Source: Saprospiraceae bacterium
Lineage (GTDB): Bacteria > Bacteroidota > Bacteroidia > Chitinophagales > Saprospiraceae
Reading direction: 5' to 3'
Length of the DNA: 32,270 bases
Assembly: GCA_027488855.1 (NCBI GenBank)
Contig: JAIYAV010000195.1
Span: 1-32,270, forward strand
Part shown: piece by piece, positions 23,569 to 31,625 of the stretch
Layout: every line of letters begins with the position of its first letter
Numbering within the stretch: position 1 is the first letter of the stretch
The notes under the pieces: generated by a model
Database searches by the model: none
The model's input: only the letters and a program-made list of their open reading frames with translations
What the model was told of the DNA's origin: nothing
Translations under genes and position numbers: made by a program

Positions 23569-23606
23569 AAAAAAGGCGATGTTCCACGTGGAACATCGCC
23601 TTTTTT
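23569..23606. terminator. thrC terminator built around parS
   Basis: A perfect 38-bp palindrome: six As, GGCGA, the 16-bp parS core, TCGCC, six Ts. As RNA it gives a GC-containing stem with a U-run in either direction, so it can act as an intrinsic terminator for thrC and for leftward transcription. It lies 22 bp after the thrC stop. Confidence 0.75.
23580..23595. promoter_or_regulatory. parS: parS-like site 2, inside the thrC terminator
   Basis: The same 16-bp palindrome, 369 bp after site 1. It forms the heart of a perfect 38-bp palindrome and the start of the left inverted arm of the transposase element. Confidence 0.75.
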
Positions 23607-23628
23607 GTGGTTATCTTCCTACTCTTTC

Positions 23629-23688
23629 CCCACGACTAAAGTCGTGGGTTAGGGCAGCGGAGTGGCCTCCCACGGATAAATCCGTGGG
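23629..23688. repeat. Left REP pair (hairpins A and B)
   Basis: A: CCCACGAC-TAAA-GTCGTGGG (23629-23648). B: CCCACGGA-TAAA-TCCGTGGG (23669-23688). Both have 8-bp perfect stems and TAAA loops, 20 bp apart. Just beyond, GTAAGCTGAGAAT occurs twice (23696-23708, 23715-23727) next to the transposase stop. Confidence 0.8.
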
Positions 23689-23736
23689 TTGGCGGGTAAG
23701 CTGAGAATCGGAAAGTAAGCTGAGAATAAAGGGGTT

Positions 23737-24183
23737 TTAATCTTCAAGATCGTCGGGCTCTAGGCCGTGGAGTTTGAGGAGTCGGTTGTATTCCTCTTTG
23801 AATTTGATCCTTTCGTGGTGTTTTTCCTGGTTTAAGATATAGGTTCGGACTTTATCGACAAGAGATTGGCTTACGGAGAAAGCACCATAGCCCACCGACC
23901 ATTTGAATTCACGATCAAACCATCCTTCTTTGTTGATGGTATTTGAGCTTCCTCCTTTACATTGATGTAGCAAAGTGGCAATACTTTTGGATGCATCCAA
24001 CTGCAAGAGAATATGCACATGATCGGGCATCCCATTGATCACATCTATTGTGCATTTCTTTTTCCGTAGTTCTTTACGCAGCAATTCGTACATCTTGGGT
24101 TTTACATCCGGCGAGATAAATTGTCTCCGATACTTGGTGCAAAAGACGACATGCACCCACATCCTGACTTTAGAATGAGCCAT
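23737..24183 (-). CDS. tnpA: IS200/IS605-family (Y1, HUH) transposase, RAYT-like
   Basis: A 148-aa protein, full length for the family. It has the HUH motif H55-V-H57 in MPDHVHILLQ and the catalytic tyrosine candidate Y115 in KVRTYILNQEKHH, plus the family start SKVRMWVHVVFCTKYRR. Such enzymes cut and join single-stranded DNA at hairpins and move elements by peel-and-paste. No TnpB is present. The gene is enclosed by inverted hairpin pairs, so it may be the processor of these REP-like repeats and not a self-mobile IS. All catalytic residues appear intact. It is convergent with thrC. Confidence 0.9.
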   Translation of the reverse strand: MAHSKVRMWVHVVFCTKYRRQFISPDVKPKMYELLRKELRKKKCTIDVINGMPDHVHILLQLDASKSIATLLHQCKGGSSNTINKEGWFDREFKWSVGYGAFSVSQSLVDKVRTYILNQEKHHERIKFKEEYNRLLKLHGLEPDDLED

Positions 24184-24311
24184 AAAACAACAGCATTTTA
24201 GATTAAAGAAACTAAATCAGCTCGAAAGGACGTGTAAATAAATAGTTCACTAGAAAGGCATATCATAAATAAACGTTCCCAAATATACGCCCTTCCCCTC
24301 AAAAATGCAAT

Positions 24312-24332
24312 GCCAACCCACGGATTTATCCG
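24312..24332. repeat. Degenerate REP half
   Basis: Twenty-one bases identical to 24401-24421 (the start of hairpin C), but the closing half of the stem is lost (TCCGCAAG follows). A third, decayed copy in the same orientation as C. Confidence 0.6.
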
Positions 24333-24405
24333 CAAGAATGGGTGTGCGTGTGAAGTGTGACAGTGTGGGTGTGTTGGCTTTCCATTCCCAAAAAAACTCC
24401 GCCAA

Positions 24406-24465
24406 CCCACGGATTTATCCGTGGGAGGCCACCCCACCGCCCCACCCCACGAATTTATTCGTGGG
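24406..24465. repeat. Right REP pair (hairpins C and D)
   Basis: C: CCCACGGA-TTTA-TCCGTGGG (24406-24425). D: CCCACGAA-TTTA-TTCGTGGG (24446-24465). Spacing between the two is 20 bp, as in A/B, and the loops are the complement of the A/B loops, so the pair is an inverted copy of A/B. Confidence 0.8.
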
Positions 24466-24487
24466 AAAAACCGAAGGCCACACACGA

Positions 24488-24503
24488 TGTTCCACGTGGA
24501 ACA
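24488..24503. promoter_or_regulatory. parS: parS-like site 3
   Basis: TGTTCCACGTGGAACA again, extending to a 20-bp palindrome (24486-24505). It lies 22 bp outside hairpin D and 92 bp before the peptidase start. It is the mirror image of site 2 relative to the transposase gene. Confidence 0.75.
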
Positions 24504-24595
24504 TCCCCCTTCTTCACCACTCCCCCTTTTTTTAATCCCCAGCTTTTGTATCTTTAAGTATCACAATCATCATTCTTTCAAAAACCATACACTCG

Positions 24596-26959
24596 ATGAA
24601 ACCAAATACCACCAAAATCACACTCCTGCTTTTGGCTTTGGCATGGTGCATTGCCCCAAGCTGGGGACAACAGACACCCGACAAGAAGGACAAATTCAAA
24701 CAGCTCCACGAAGAGCTACCCACTCCTACCCTTTACCGAAACGGAGCGGGTGGCCCCGGCCAACGCTACTACCAGCAACAGGCCGACTATGTAATGAACA
24801 TCAAACTCGACGATGAGAAGCAGCGCATCTACGGCGAAGAGACCATCACCTACACCAACAACTCTCCCGATGTGCTGGAATATCTTTGGTTGCAGCTGGA
24901 TCAAAACCTGTTCGACGAAGAATCCGACACCTACTCCACCCGTCAAAGTACCATGACTGAACGCATGACTTTGCGTCAATTGGATGGTTTCACCCCTACT
25001 TTCGACGGTGGTTTTAAGCTTGATTTTGTAAAAGACGCCACTGGCAAAGACCTCAAACACACCGTGGTCAAAACCATGATGCGCATTGATCCAACTACGC
25101 CTATCCTACCCGGAGGCAAATACACCTTCAAAATCAAGTGGTGGTTCAATGTAGTTGATCGTTTAAAACTGGGTGGCCGCTCTGGTTATGAGTACTTCGC
25201 TGAAGACAAAAACTACCTCTATACCATTGCCCAGTTCTTCCCTCGCATGTGTGTATACGACGACATTGAGGGCTGGCAAAACAAGCAATTCCTAGGTGGC
25301 GGTGAATTCACCCTGGTGTTTGGCAATTACGATGTCAGCCTGACCGTACCCGATGACCACATCGTAGCGGCTACTGGTACGCTTCAAAATGCCAAAGATG
25401 TTTTGAGCAAAGACCAAATGGCACGCTTTGAAAAAGCAAAAACGGAATATACCAATCCAGTCGTCATAGTGACCGAAGCGGAAGCTCGCGAGAACGAAAA
25501 AGAAAAAGGCAAGGGTGAAAAAACCTGGCGTTTCAAAGCCGACAATGTACGCGACTTTGCCTTTGCCACTTCCCGCAAATTCATCTGGGATGCCATGTCG
25601 GTGAAGCAAGCCAACGGCAGCAGTGTTTTGGCGATGTCCGCTTACCCCAAAGAAGGCAACCCACTTTGGGGCCAATACTCCACCAAGGCTGTAGCCCATA
25701 CCCTCAAGTGGTATTCCAATTATACTTTTGATTACCCTTACCCCGCAGCCTGGTCTATCCACACCGATCAGATCGGAATGGAATATCCGATGATTTGCTT
25801 CAACGGTGGTCGCCCCGATAAAGACGGCACCTACTCTGAAAGAACCAAGTACGGCATGATCAGTGTAATCATCCACGAAGTAGGCCACAACTACTTCCCG
25901 ATGATCGTCAACTCCGATGAGCGCCAGTGGACTTGGATGGACGAAGGGCTCAACTCTTTCCTCCAGTTCCTCGCCGAGCAACAATGGGAGCGCGACTACC
26001 CTTCTCGCCGTGGACCGGCCAACAGCATTATCCCCTACATGAAGATGGACAAAAAAATGTTGGAGCCCATCATGACCAACTCCGAACAGGTATCCCAACT
26101 TGGTAACAACGCCTACGGCAAACCCGCCGCTGCGCTGAACATCCTGCGTGAAACCGTACTGGGTCGTGAGCTTTTCGACTACGCCTTCAAGATGTACTCC
26201 AACCGTTGGAAGTTCAAACACCCCGCACCTTCCGACTTCTTCCGCACCATGGAAGACGCGAGTGGCATTGATCTCGACTGGTTTTGGAGTGGTTGGTTTT
26301 ATACTTGCGACAATGTGGATATTGCTCTGGAAGATGTAAAATGGTACCGCCCCGATAGTAAGAATCCAGAGATAGAAAAGACCATAGCGCGTAAAGAGCA
26401 AGAGAAGCAACCACGCAACATCAGCAGCATCCGCAACGAAAAAGAAATCCTCAAAACCCAGGAAGACATCGATCCAAGTTTGAAAGATTTTTACTCTTCT
26501 TACGACCCGCTCCAAGTGACTATTCTGGACAAGGAAGATTACCAGAAATACTTCAACAGCCTGAGTGAGGAGGAGAAAAAAATCCTCAGCGCCAATAAAA
26601 ACTACTACGAAATCAAATTCAAAAACAAAGGTGGATTGGTGATGCCCCTCATCCTGCGTTTTGATTTTGCCGACGGCACTTTTAAAGAGTTCCGCATCCC
26701 CGTAGAAATCTGGCGACTGAACAACGAGGAAGTCACCAAGGTGTTCACCACCGAAAAAGAGGCGGTACAAATCACCCTTGACCCTTACCTCGAAACTTCC
26801 GATGTAGATATGGAAAACAACTACTTTCCAGCCAAACCACAGATGAGCCGTTTTGAGTTATTCAAAGGTGCTGGTGGCCGTTTACCATTTATGGAGGCTG
26901 GGGAAAATCCAATGCAGAAAGCGAAGAAGATGCAAGGGAAGAGTAATGGGTCGAATTAA
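24596..26959 (+). CDS. M1-family metallopeptidase, exported
   Basis: A 787-aa protein. A signal peptide (hydrophobic residues about 8-22, probable cleavage after SWG) sends it to the periplasm or outside. The zinc site is H427-E-V-G-H431 followed after exactly 18 residues by E450 (MDEGLNSF), the M1 pattern HEXXH-X18-E. The exopeptidase motif is not the classical GAMEN; IGMEYPM is found at the equivalent place, as in many Bacteroidota M1 proteins. The C-terminal 200 residues are a charged region with beta-strand pattern. It probably degrades peptides for nutrition. There is no type IX sorting domain. A terminator follows 12 bp after the stop. Confidence 0.9.
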   Translation: MKPNTTKITLLLLALAWCIAPSWGQQTPDKKDKFKQLHEELPTPTLYRNGAGGPGQRYYQQQADYVMNIKLDDEKQRIYGEETITYTNNSPDVLEYLWLQLDQNLFDEESDTYSTRQSTMTERMTLRQLDGFTPTFDGGFKLDFVKDATGKDLKHTVVKTMMRIDPTTPILPGGKYTFKIKWWFNVVDRLKLGGRSGYEYFAEDKNYLYTIAQFFPRMCVYDDIEGWQNKQFLGGGEFTLVFGNYDVSLTVPDDHIVAATGTLQNAKDVLSKDQMARFEKAKTEYTNPVVIVTEAEARENEKEKGKGEKTWRFKADNVRDFAFATSRKFIWDAMSVKQANGSSVLAMSAYPKEGNPLWGQYSTKAVAHTLKWYSNYTFDYPYPAAWSIHTDQIGMEYPMICFNGGRPDKDGTYSERTKYGMISVIIHEVGHNYFPMIVNSDERQWTWMDEGLNSFLQFLAEQQWERDYPSRRGPANSIIPYMKMDKKMLEPIMTNSEQVSQLGNNAYGKPAAALNILRETVLGRELFDYAFKMYSNRWKFKHPAPSDFFRTMEDASGIDLDWFWSGWFYTCDNVDIALEDVKWYRPDSKNPEIEKTIARKEQEKQPRNISSIRNEKEILKTQEDIDPSLKDFYSSYDPLQVTILDKEDYQKYFNSLSEEEKKILSANKNYYEIKFKNKGGLVMPLILRFDFADGTFKEFRIPVEIWRLNNEEVTKVFTTEKEAVQITLDPYLETSDVDMENNYFPAKPQMSRFELFKGAGGRLPFMEAGENPMQKAKKMQGKSNGSN

Positions 26960-26971
26960 GTAAATCCAAAC

Positions 26972-27006
26972 AAGAGAGTATGGGATTAATCCTGTACTCT
27001 CTTTTA
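26972..27006 (+). terminator. Terminator of the M1 peptidase gene
   Basis: AAGAGAGTA / TACTCTCTT (26972-26980 and 26995-27003), with an inner GGAT-TA-ATCC extension of the stem, followed by TTTTAAT at the end of the stem. Confidence 0.7.
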
Positions 27007-27070
27007 ATATCAAAAAATAAACAATATATACACTTATTGGTTTACATATACTCCACCGCTACATTTTATC

Positions 27071-27078
27071 TACCTTTG
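27071..27078 (+). promoter_or_regulatory. Promoter -7 element of mvaD
   Basis: TACCTTTG matches the consensus exactly, 57 bp before the mvaD ATG. No TTG is found 19-21 bp upstream, so the -33 element is weak or absent. Confidence 0.5.
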
Positions 27079-27134
27079 TCAAAAATGTGAACACTCTCCT
27101 AGCAGCAGTGTTCTAGTGCATCAACCCTTCAACA

Positions 27135-28235
27135 ATGCAAAACCACTACCGCAATCCACTCCTACGCATGGCACCAGGCTACGCTTTTTCGGGCGACATC
27201 CACTGGCAGAGTCCTTCCAATATTGCCATTGTCAAATATTGGGGCAAACACGGACAACAACTTCCCCGCAACGCCTCGATCAGTTTTACCCTCCAGGCTG
27301 CTTATACCGAAACCGAACTGAGTTACAGTCCACGCACCCAGGAAGGCTGTGACATTGCTTTGGATTTTTATTTTGAAGGCCAGCCCCAACCCGCTTTTGC
27401 CCAAAAGATCAACAAATTTTTAAGTGAATTGGCGGCCAGTGAAATCATGCCTTTTTTAACCCAGTTCCAACTGACCATTCATTCTTCCAATTCCTTTCCC
27501 CACTCTGCCGGTATTGCCTCCTCGGCTTCCAGTATGAGTGCCCTGGCCCTGTGCCTGTGCACGATGGAGCAGGAATTGTTTGGCACCTTAAATAGTCCTG
27601 CTGAATTTTACCGCAAAGCCTCCTACCTCGCTCGTTTAGGTTCGGGCAGTGCCTGTCGCTCTTTGTATCCAGTGATGGGGGAATGGGGCACCCTGGAAAA
27701 ACTCGCTGACAGCACCGATCTTTGGGCCAGCCCTTGTGTAGATTGGGTGCACCCCGTTTTCCACACTTACCACGACGACATCCTGATTGTGAGCAAAGGC
27801 GAAAAAAGTGTATCCAGCCGTGCCGGCCACCAACTGATGGAAGGCAACCCATACGCCGCAGCCCGTTACCAACAGGCGAATGACAATATGGCTCGCCTCA
27901 TTGATGTACTCAAAGCCGGAGACGTACATGCTTTTGGTGAAATTGCTGAACTCGAAGCGCTCACCTTGCACGCGCTGATGATGAGTTCACAGCCACCCTA
28001 CCTCTTGATGAAACCCAACTCCTTGGCGATGATTGAAAAAATCCGCCAGTACCGAAACGATACCAATCTGCCACTTTATTTCACCCTTGATGCTGGGCCC
28101 AACTTGCATTTGTTATACCCCGCTGAAATTGCAGAGCAGGTTGCTCCGTTTATAGAGTCGGAACTATTGCCACTTTGTGAAGAAGGGAAAATGATTCGGG
28201 ATCGGGTGGGGAAAGGGCCGGTGAAGTTTAGTTGA
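27135..28235 (+). CDS. mvaD: Diphosphomevalonate decarboxylase
   Basis: A 366-aa GHMP-superfamily enzyme. SNIAIVKYWGK (28-38) is the substrate-binding signature. The ATP loop is SFPHSAGIASSASSMSA (about 120-136), followed by GSGSACRSLYP. The catalytic Asp is D319 in LDAGPNLHLL. It turns mevalonate diphosphate into isopentenyl diphosphate with ATP and loss of CO2, so this organism makes isoprenoids by the mevalonate route, at least in part. Other pathway genes are not in the window. It is cytoplasmic and a single-gene unit, separated from the sphingolipid gene by 136 bp with its own promoter. Confidence 0.93.
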   Translation: MQNHYRNPLLRMAPGYAFSGDIHWQSPSNIAIVKYWGKHGQQLPRNASISFTLQAAYTETELSYSPRTQEGCDIALDFYFEGQPQPAFAQKINKFLSELAASEIMPFLTQFQLTIHSSNSFPHSAGIASSASSMSALALCLCTMEQELFGTLNSPAEFYRKASYLARLGSGSACRSLYPVMGEWGTLEKLADSTDLWASPCVDWVHPVFHTYHDDILIVSKGEKSVSSRAGHQLMEGNPYAAARYQQANDNMARLIDVLKAGDVHAFGEIAELEALTLHALMMSSQPPYLLMKPNSLAMIEKIRQYRNDTNLPLYFTLDAGPNLHLLYPAEIAEQVAPFIESELLPLCEEGKMIRDRVGKGPVKFS

Positions 28236-28290
28236 GGTGTTGGATTTCGTTTTTCCTCGCTAATTGATTGCGAATGACTTTTGCCTGAAT

Positions 28291-28322
28291 TTGTGCAAAA
28301 AGCGATAAAGTATATATCTTTG
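28291..28322 (+). promoter_or_regulatory. Promoter of the serine palmitoyltransferase gene
   Basis: TTG (28291-28293), a 21-bp spacer and TATCTTTG (28315-28322), a full match to the Bacteroidota consensus; the leader is about 45 bp. Confidence 0.75.
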
Positions 28323-28371
28323 CCCACTGAATTCAGTAAAGAGTTCGAACCAAATTAAAAACAAACTTGTA

Positions 28372-29625
28372 ATGGCGGATCTTTTTCAGAAAATACTAGA
28401 CAACCGCGGTCCACTGGGACAATATGCATCCATTGCACACGGATACTACGCATTCCCAAAACTTTCGGGTGAAATCGGCAGCCGCATGATTTTCCAGGGT
28501 AAGGAGCGCATTGTTTGGAGCTTGAACAATTACTTGGGCCTGGCCAACCATCCAGAAATCCGGAAGGTGGATGCCGAAGCCGCGGCGGAGTGGGGAATGG
28601 CGTACCCAATGGGGGCACGCATCATGTCGGGTGAAACGCCTTACCACGAACAATTGGAGCAAGAGCTAGCCACCTTCGTTGGGAAGGAGCGGGGCTTGCT
28701 GATCAACTTCGGCTACCAGGCCGTAGTCTCTATCATTGATTCTGTACTCAGCCGCCACGATGCGGTCGTATACGACAAAGACAGCCACGGCTGCATTTAC
28801 GATGGGGTTCGTTTGCACATTGGCAAACGTTTTCCTTTTGAACACAACGACTTCGAAAGTTTCAAGAAGCAACTCGAACGCGCACAGGAACACGTGAAAG
28901 AAACTGGCGGCGGTATCCTCGTGATTTCTGAAGGTGTATTCGGCATGCGTGGCAACCAGGGTATCCTGAAAGAAATTGCTTCCATGAAAAAAGAATACGG
29001 GTTCCGTTTCTTCGTGGATGATGCACACGGTTTTGGGATGCTAGGTGAAACGGGTGCTGGTGCCGTAGAAGCGCAAGGGGTAACCGACGACGTTGACCTC
29101 TACTTCAGTACCTTCGCCAAATCGATGGCTTCCATCGGTGGTTTTGTGGCTGGTGATAAAGACATCATCGACTACCTGCGCTACAACATGCGTTCGCAGA
29201 TTTTTGCCAAGTCGCTGCCCATGCCACTGGTAATCGGTGCACTGAAGCGTTTGGAACTGCTGCGCACTCGTCCCGAATTGCGTGAACAACTCTGGCACAT
29301 CGTAAATCGCCTGCAAGGTGGTTTGCGCGCTATGGGCCACGACCTGGGTACCACCAACAGCTGCGTTACTCCCGTGTACCTCAAGTGCTCGGTGGATGAA
29401 ACGGGTAACCTGGTGAAAGACCTGCGTGAAAACCACGGTATCTTCTGCTCAGTGGTGATGTTCCCGATGATTCCCAAAGGTATGATCCTACTGCGTTTGA
29501 TTCCTACTGCTGCGCATACGGATGAAGATGTTGATCTGACGCTGGCGGCTTTCAAGGACATCAAAGAGAAACTGGAGGCAGGTGCATATGTACAGAAATT
29601 GGAGGCGATTGCGGATATGCGGTAA
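28372..29625 (+). CDS. spt: Serine palmitoyltransferase (alpha-oxoamine synthase)
   Basis: A 417-aa PLP enzyme of the alpha-oxoamine synthase family. SLNNYLGLANHPE and YPMGARIMSGETPYHEQLE are the pattern of Bacteroidota sphingolipid enzymes. Family active-site features are DSHGCIYDG (His stacking on PLP), FFVDDAHGFGMLG, and the PLP lysine K250 in TFAKSMASIGG. It condenses serine with a fatty acyl-CoA or acyl-ACP to 3-ketosphinganine, the first step of sphingolipid synthesis, in the cytoplasm. Glycine C-acetyltransferase (Kbl) is the closest alternative. A clear promoter precedes it and a terminator follows. Confidence 0.85.
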   Translation: MADLFQKILDNRGPLGQYASIAHGYYAFPKLSGEIGSRMIFQGKERIVWSLNNYLGLANHPEIRKVDAEAAAEWGMAYPMGARIMSGETPYHEQLEQELATFVGKERGLLINFGYQAVVSIIDSVLSRHDAVVYDKDSHGCIYDGVRLHIGKRFPFEHNDFESFKKQLERAQEHVKETGGGILVISEGVFGMRGNQGILKEIASMKKEYGFRFFVDDAHGFGMLGETGAGAVEAQGVTDDVDLYFSTFAKSMASIGGFVAGDKDIIDYLRYNMRSQIFAKSLPMPLVIGALKRLELLRTRPELREQLWHIVNRLQGGLRAMGHDLGTTNSCVTPVYLKCSVDETGNLVKDLRENHGIFCSVVMFPMIPKGMILLRLIPTAAHTDEDVDLTLAAFKDIKEKLEAGAYVQKLEAIADMR

Positions 29626-29651
29626 TTGGCTTCTTGAATGATAAGATCAAT

Positions 29652-29691
29652 AACCCCTGGAGTAAGTTCGCTTGTTTCAGGGGTTTTGTTT
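29652..29691 (+). terminator. Terminator of the spt gene
   Basis: AACCCCTG / CAGGGGTT (29652-29659 and 29678-29685) with an 18-nt loop, followed by TTGTTTT. Confidence 0.75.
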
Positions 29692-29722
29692 TGAGCAGAC
29701 GTAATATTTTAATAGCTAACCA

Positions 29723-30286
29723 ATGACTCCATTCCTCAGCTTCCTAACTGCACTCACGCCACTCTCCCCTTCCGCCATTCGCGATATCGAAAACCTTGCA
29801 CAAAAGGCCAGTTTCTCTAAAAAGCAGATCTTAATCCCCAATCTGGCCACCTGTGAGCACTTATATTTTATTGAAAAAGGATTAGCCCGCGCCTACTTTT
29901 ACCACGAGGGCAAAGAAATCACAGATTGGTTCGGCTTGGAAAATATGATCATTGGTCCCATCGTTCGGCGATTTCCCATTAAAGACGCCCAGCATAGGGT
30001 AGAACTACTGGAAGACACTGAAGTCGTTTCCGTTTCCTTTGCTGAACTTGAACAACTGTACCAAAAACACCATGAGGTGGAACGTCTGGGCCGAATCATT
30101 GCCATTCAGGCATTGCTCCTGATGCAAAAAAAAATGGATAGCATCCAGTTACTTTCAGCAAAGCAGCGTTACGAGCAGTTTCTCGAAGATTATCCCTCAC
30201 TCCACCCAAGGGTTTCTTTAACCCATATTGCCTCTTATCTGGGGATGAACCTGGTGACTTTAAGCAAAATCAGGCGAAAAGATTGA
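29723..30286 (+). CDS. Crp/Fnr-family transcriptional regulator
   Basis: A 187-aa protein. Residues about 10-120 form a cyclic-nucleotide-binding-like beta barrel (LYFIEKGLARAYFYHEGKE, then a strand-rich part), without the full arginine/serine phosphate cassette of true CRP, so the ligand may differ or be absent. The C-terminal helix-turn-helix is short: SLTHIASYLGMNLVTLSKIRR. This is the usual small Crp-like form of Bacteroidota. It lies 52 bp upstream of the glycosyltransferase gene in the same direction, and a 16-bp palindrome between the two is a candidate operator. Confidence 0.82.
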   Translation: MTPFLSFLTALTPLSPSAIRDIENLAQKASFSKKQILIPNLATCEHLYFIEKGLARAYFYHEGKEITDWFGLENMIIGPIVRRFPIKDAQHRVELLEDTEVVSVSFAELEQLYQKHHEVERLGRIIAIQALLLMQKKMDSIQLLSAKQRYEQFLEDYPSLHPRVSLTHIASYLGMNLVTLSKIRRKD

Positions 30287-30289
30287 CTT

Positions 30290-30305
30290 TTTAGCCTAGG
30301 CTAAA
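30290..30305. promoter_or_regulatory. Palindrome between Crp-like and glycosyltransferase genes
   Basis: TTTAGCCTAGGCTAAA, perfect over 16 bp, four bases after the Crp-like stop and 34 bp before the next ATG. Possible operator for the Crp-like dimer; a short terminator stem is the alternative. Confidence 0.45.
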
Positions 30306-30338
30306 CATTCTTGCCAAAAGGTTATTTTCCTTTGCAGC

Positions 30339-31619
30339 ATGAAAATTGGAATTTACACCTACGGAACCCGCGGCGATGTTCAGCCCTACATTGCATTGGC
30401 ATTGGGCTTGCAAGATCGCGGGCATAAAGTTGTGCTGGCAGCCCCTTCCGACTTCAAGGATTTTGTAGAAGGTTTTGGCATTGACTTTTTCCCACTTCAT
30501 GGCAACGCCGAAGCCATCATGAATTCGCCAGAAGGGCAAAGTGTGCTAAAAACCGAGAACAGCATTCAGCTGATGAAATTTTTCTTTCAAGCACTCAGTG
30601 CAATTAAAGTGCCATTGCGCAAAAGCTACTTCGCAAGCATCAGTACCGTTGATTACATCATTGCCAATTCCGCCACCTTGCCCATTGTAAGTACCATTGC
30701 GGAGAAGCAAGGCAAAAAAATAGCATTGACTTATTTTATGCCTCCCGTAGTACCTACCCGTGAATTCCCACTGGGCGATTTTGATTTTTTGAATTTCGGC
30801 TGGTACAACCAACTTACTTATAAAATTGCCCAAAGCTTTTATTGGAAATTTGTCAAAGCAGAAACCAACGAGTACCGTCAGGAGCTGGGTCTGGAACCAC
30901 TCCGTAAAAACCTGATTCAATACCTAGATCATCAAAAGCCTCTTGATTTGTATTGCATCAGTCCGGCATTGATTCCGCAGCCGAAAGACTGGGCACCTCA
31001 TCACAAAATAACTGGCTTCTTAACTGTTCCTGCAAAATACCGGGAACAGCACCCTCTGGAACAAACACCCGAAGAATTATCCAAGTGGTTAACCCAAGGA
31101 GAAAAACCAATTTACCTTGGATTTGGCAGCAATGGAGTAGGCAATCACGAAAAATTCAGTGCCATTCTAAGCCATTTACTCACCCAAACTCAAGAGCGGG
31201 TTTTGTTTTGTACCGGATGGTCCCAGTTTAAGGACTTACCAAACCATCCCAATTTATTCGTCACCAAGTACGTCAATCATGAGGCTATTTTACCTCATTG
31301 CAAGGTTGGAGTTTTTCACGGTGGCGCCGGAACACTGGCTACAATGTTGCGCCACGATTTACCAATGGTGATTGTTTCCTTTTATACGGATCAACCTACT
31401 TGGGGAAAAATTATCGAAAAGAAAGGATTCGGCCTACATATTCCAGTAAAAAAACTAGATGCGAAAGCGCTGCTCGAAGCCATTCAAAAAGTCCAAAGCA
31501 ATGAAATAAAAAGCAAGGTTTTGGCTACGGGGCAGAAACTTCGGTCAGAGCAAGGGCTTGAAAGGGCTTTGACGGAAATTGAGCATTATTTCGCACATAG
31601 CCAGGAAAAAGAAAACTAA
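30339..31619 (+). CDS. GT1-family glycosyltransferase (UGT/MGT-like)
   Basis: A 426-aa protein. The N-terminal MKIGIYTYGTRGDVQPYIALALGLQDRGHKV (GTRGDVQP) is the acceptor-side start of sterol/macrolide glucosyltransferases. The C-terminal nucleotide-sugar site carries VGVFHGGAGTLATMLRHDLPMVIVSFYTDQPTWG, with His and the usual HGGAGT loop and the D-Q pair of family members. It transfers a sugar from a UDP- or dTDP-sugar to a lipid, sterol or small molecule; the acceptor is unknown. It has no signal peptide. Probably cotranscribed with, or controlled by, the preceding Crp-like gene. It is convergent with the SRAP gene, six bases apart. Confidence 0.88.
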   Translation: MKIGIYTYGTRGDVQPYIALALGLQDRGHKVVLAAPSDFKDFVEGFGIDFFPLHGNAEAIMNSPEGQSVLKTENSIQLMKFFFQALSAIKVPLRKSYFASISTVDYIIANSATLPIVSTIAEKQGKKIALTYFMPPVVPTREFPLGDFDFLNFGWYNQLTYKIAQSFYWKFVKAETNEYRQELGLEPLRKNLIQYLDHQKPLDLYCISPALIPQPKDWAPHHKITGFLTVPAKYREQHPLEQTPEELSKWLTQGEKPIYLGFGSNGVGNHEKFSAILSHLLTQTQERVLFCTGWSQFKDLPNHPNLFVTKYVNHEAILPHCKVGVFHGGAGTLATMLRHDLPMVIVSFYTDQPTWGKIIEKKGFGLHIPVKKLDAKALLEAIQKVQSNEIKSKVLATGQKLRSEQGLERALTEIEHYFAHSQEKEN

Positions 31620-31625
31620 AAGGAA

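Larger units (their letters stand above)
23578..24505 (-). mobile_element. REP/RAYT-like element: HUH transposase between inverted parS-hairpin arms
   Basis: Left arm 23578-23695 contains, in order, parS, hairpin A and hairpin B. Right arm 24399-24505, read backwards, contains parS, hairpin D and hairpin C. A 34-bp stretch around B (23662-23695) is an exact inverted copy of that around C (24399-24432). Between the arms is one transposase gene. This fits a REPtron (a RAYT gene with its inverted REP pairs) better than a classical IS200, whose end hairpins are not arranged as an inverted pair. The element boundary is uncertain. Confidence 0.6.
24184..24595. other. Intergenic region with REP copies and parS site 3
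   Basis: No gene is seen in these 412 bp; short frames across it are read-throughs of repeats. It holds a degenerate REP half (24312-24332), hairpins C and D, the third parS-like site and the start region of the peptidase gene, where TATCTTTA at about 24549 is a weak promoter candidate. Confidence 0.6.

Noticed and set aside
23628-24465. CRISPR array from repeated CCCACGGA-type hairpins
   Set aside because: The copies are paired, inverted and surround a transposase gene, with no regular spacers and no cas genes.
25292-26770. Long antisense frame (about 490 codons) opposite the M1 peptidase gene
   Set aside because: It lies wholly within the coding frame of an unmistakable M1 peptidase and shows no domain; it results from codon bias.
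28888-28895. Fourth parS site at a CACGTG in the spt gene
   Set aside because: Only the CACGTG core is present; the flanks GGAA and AAAG break the palindrome.
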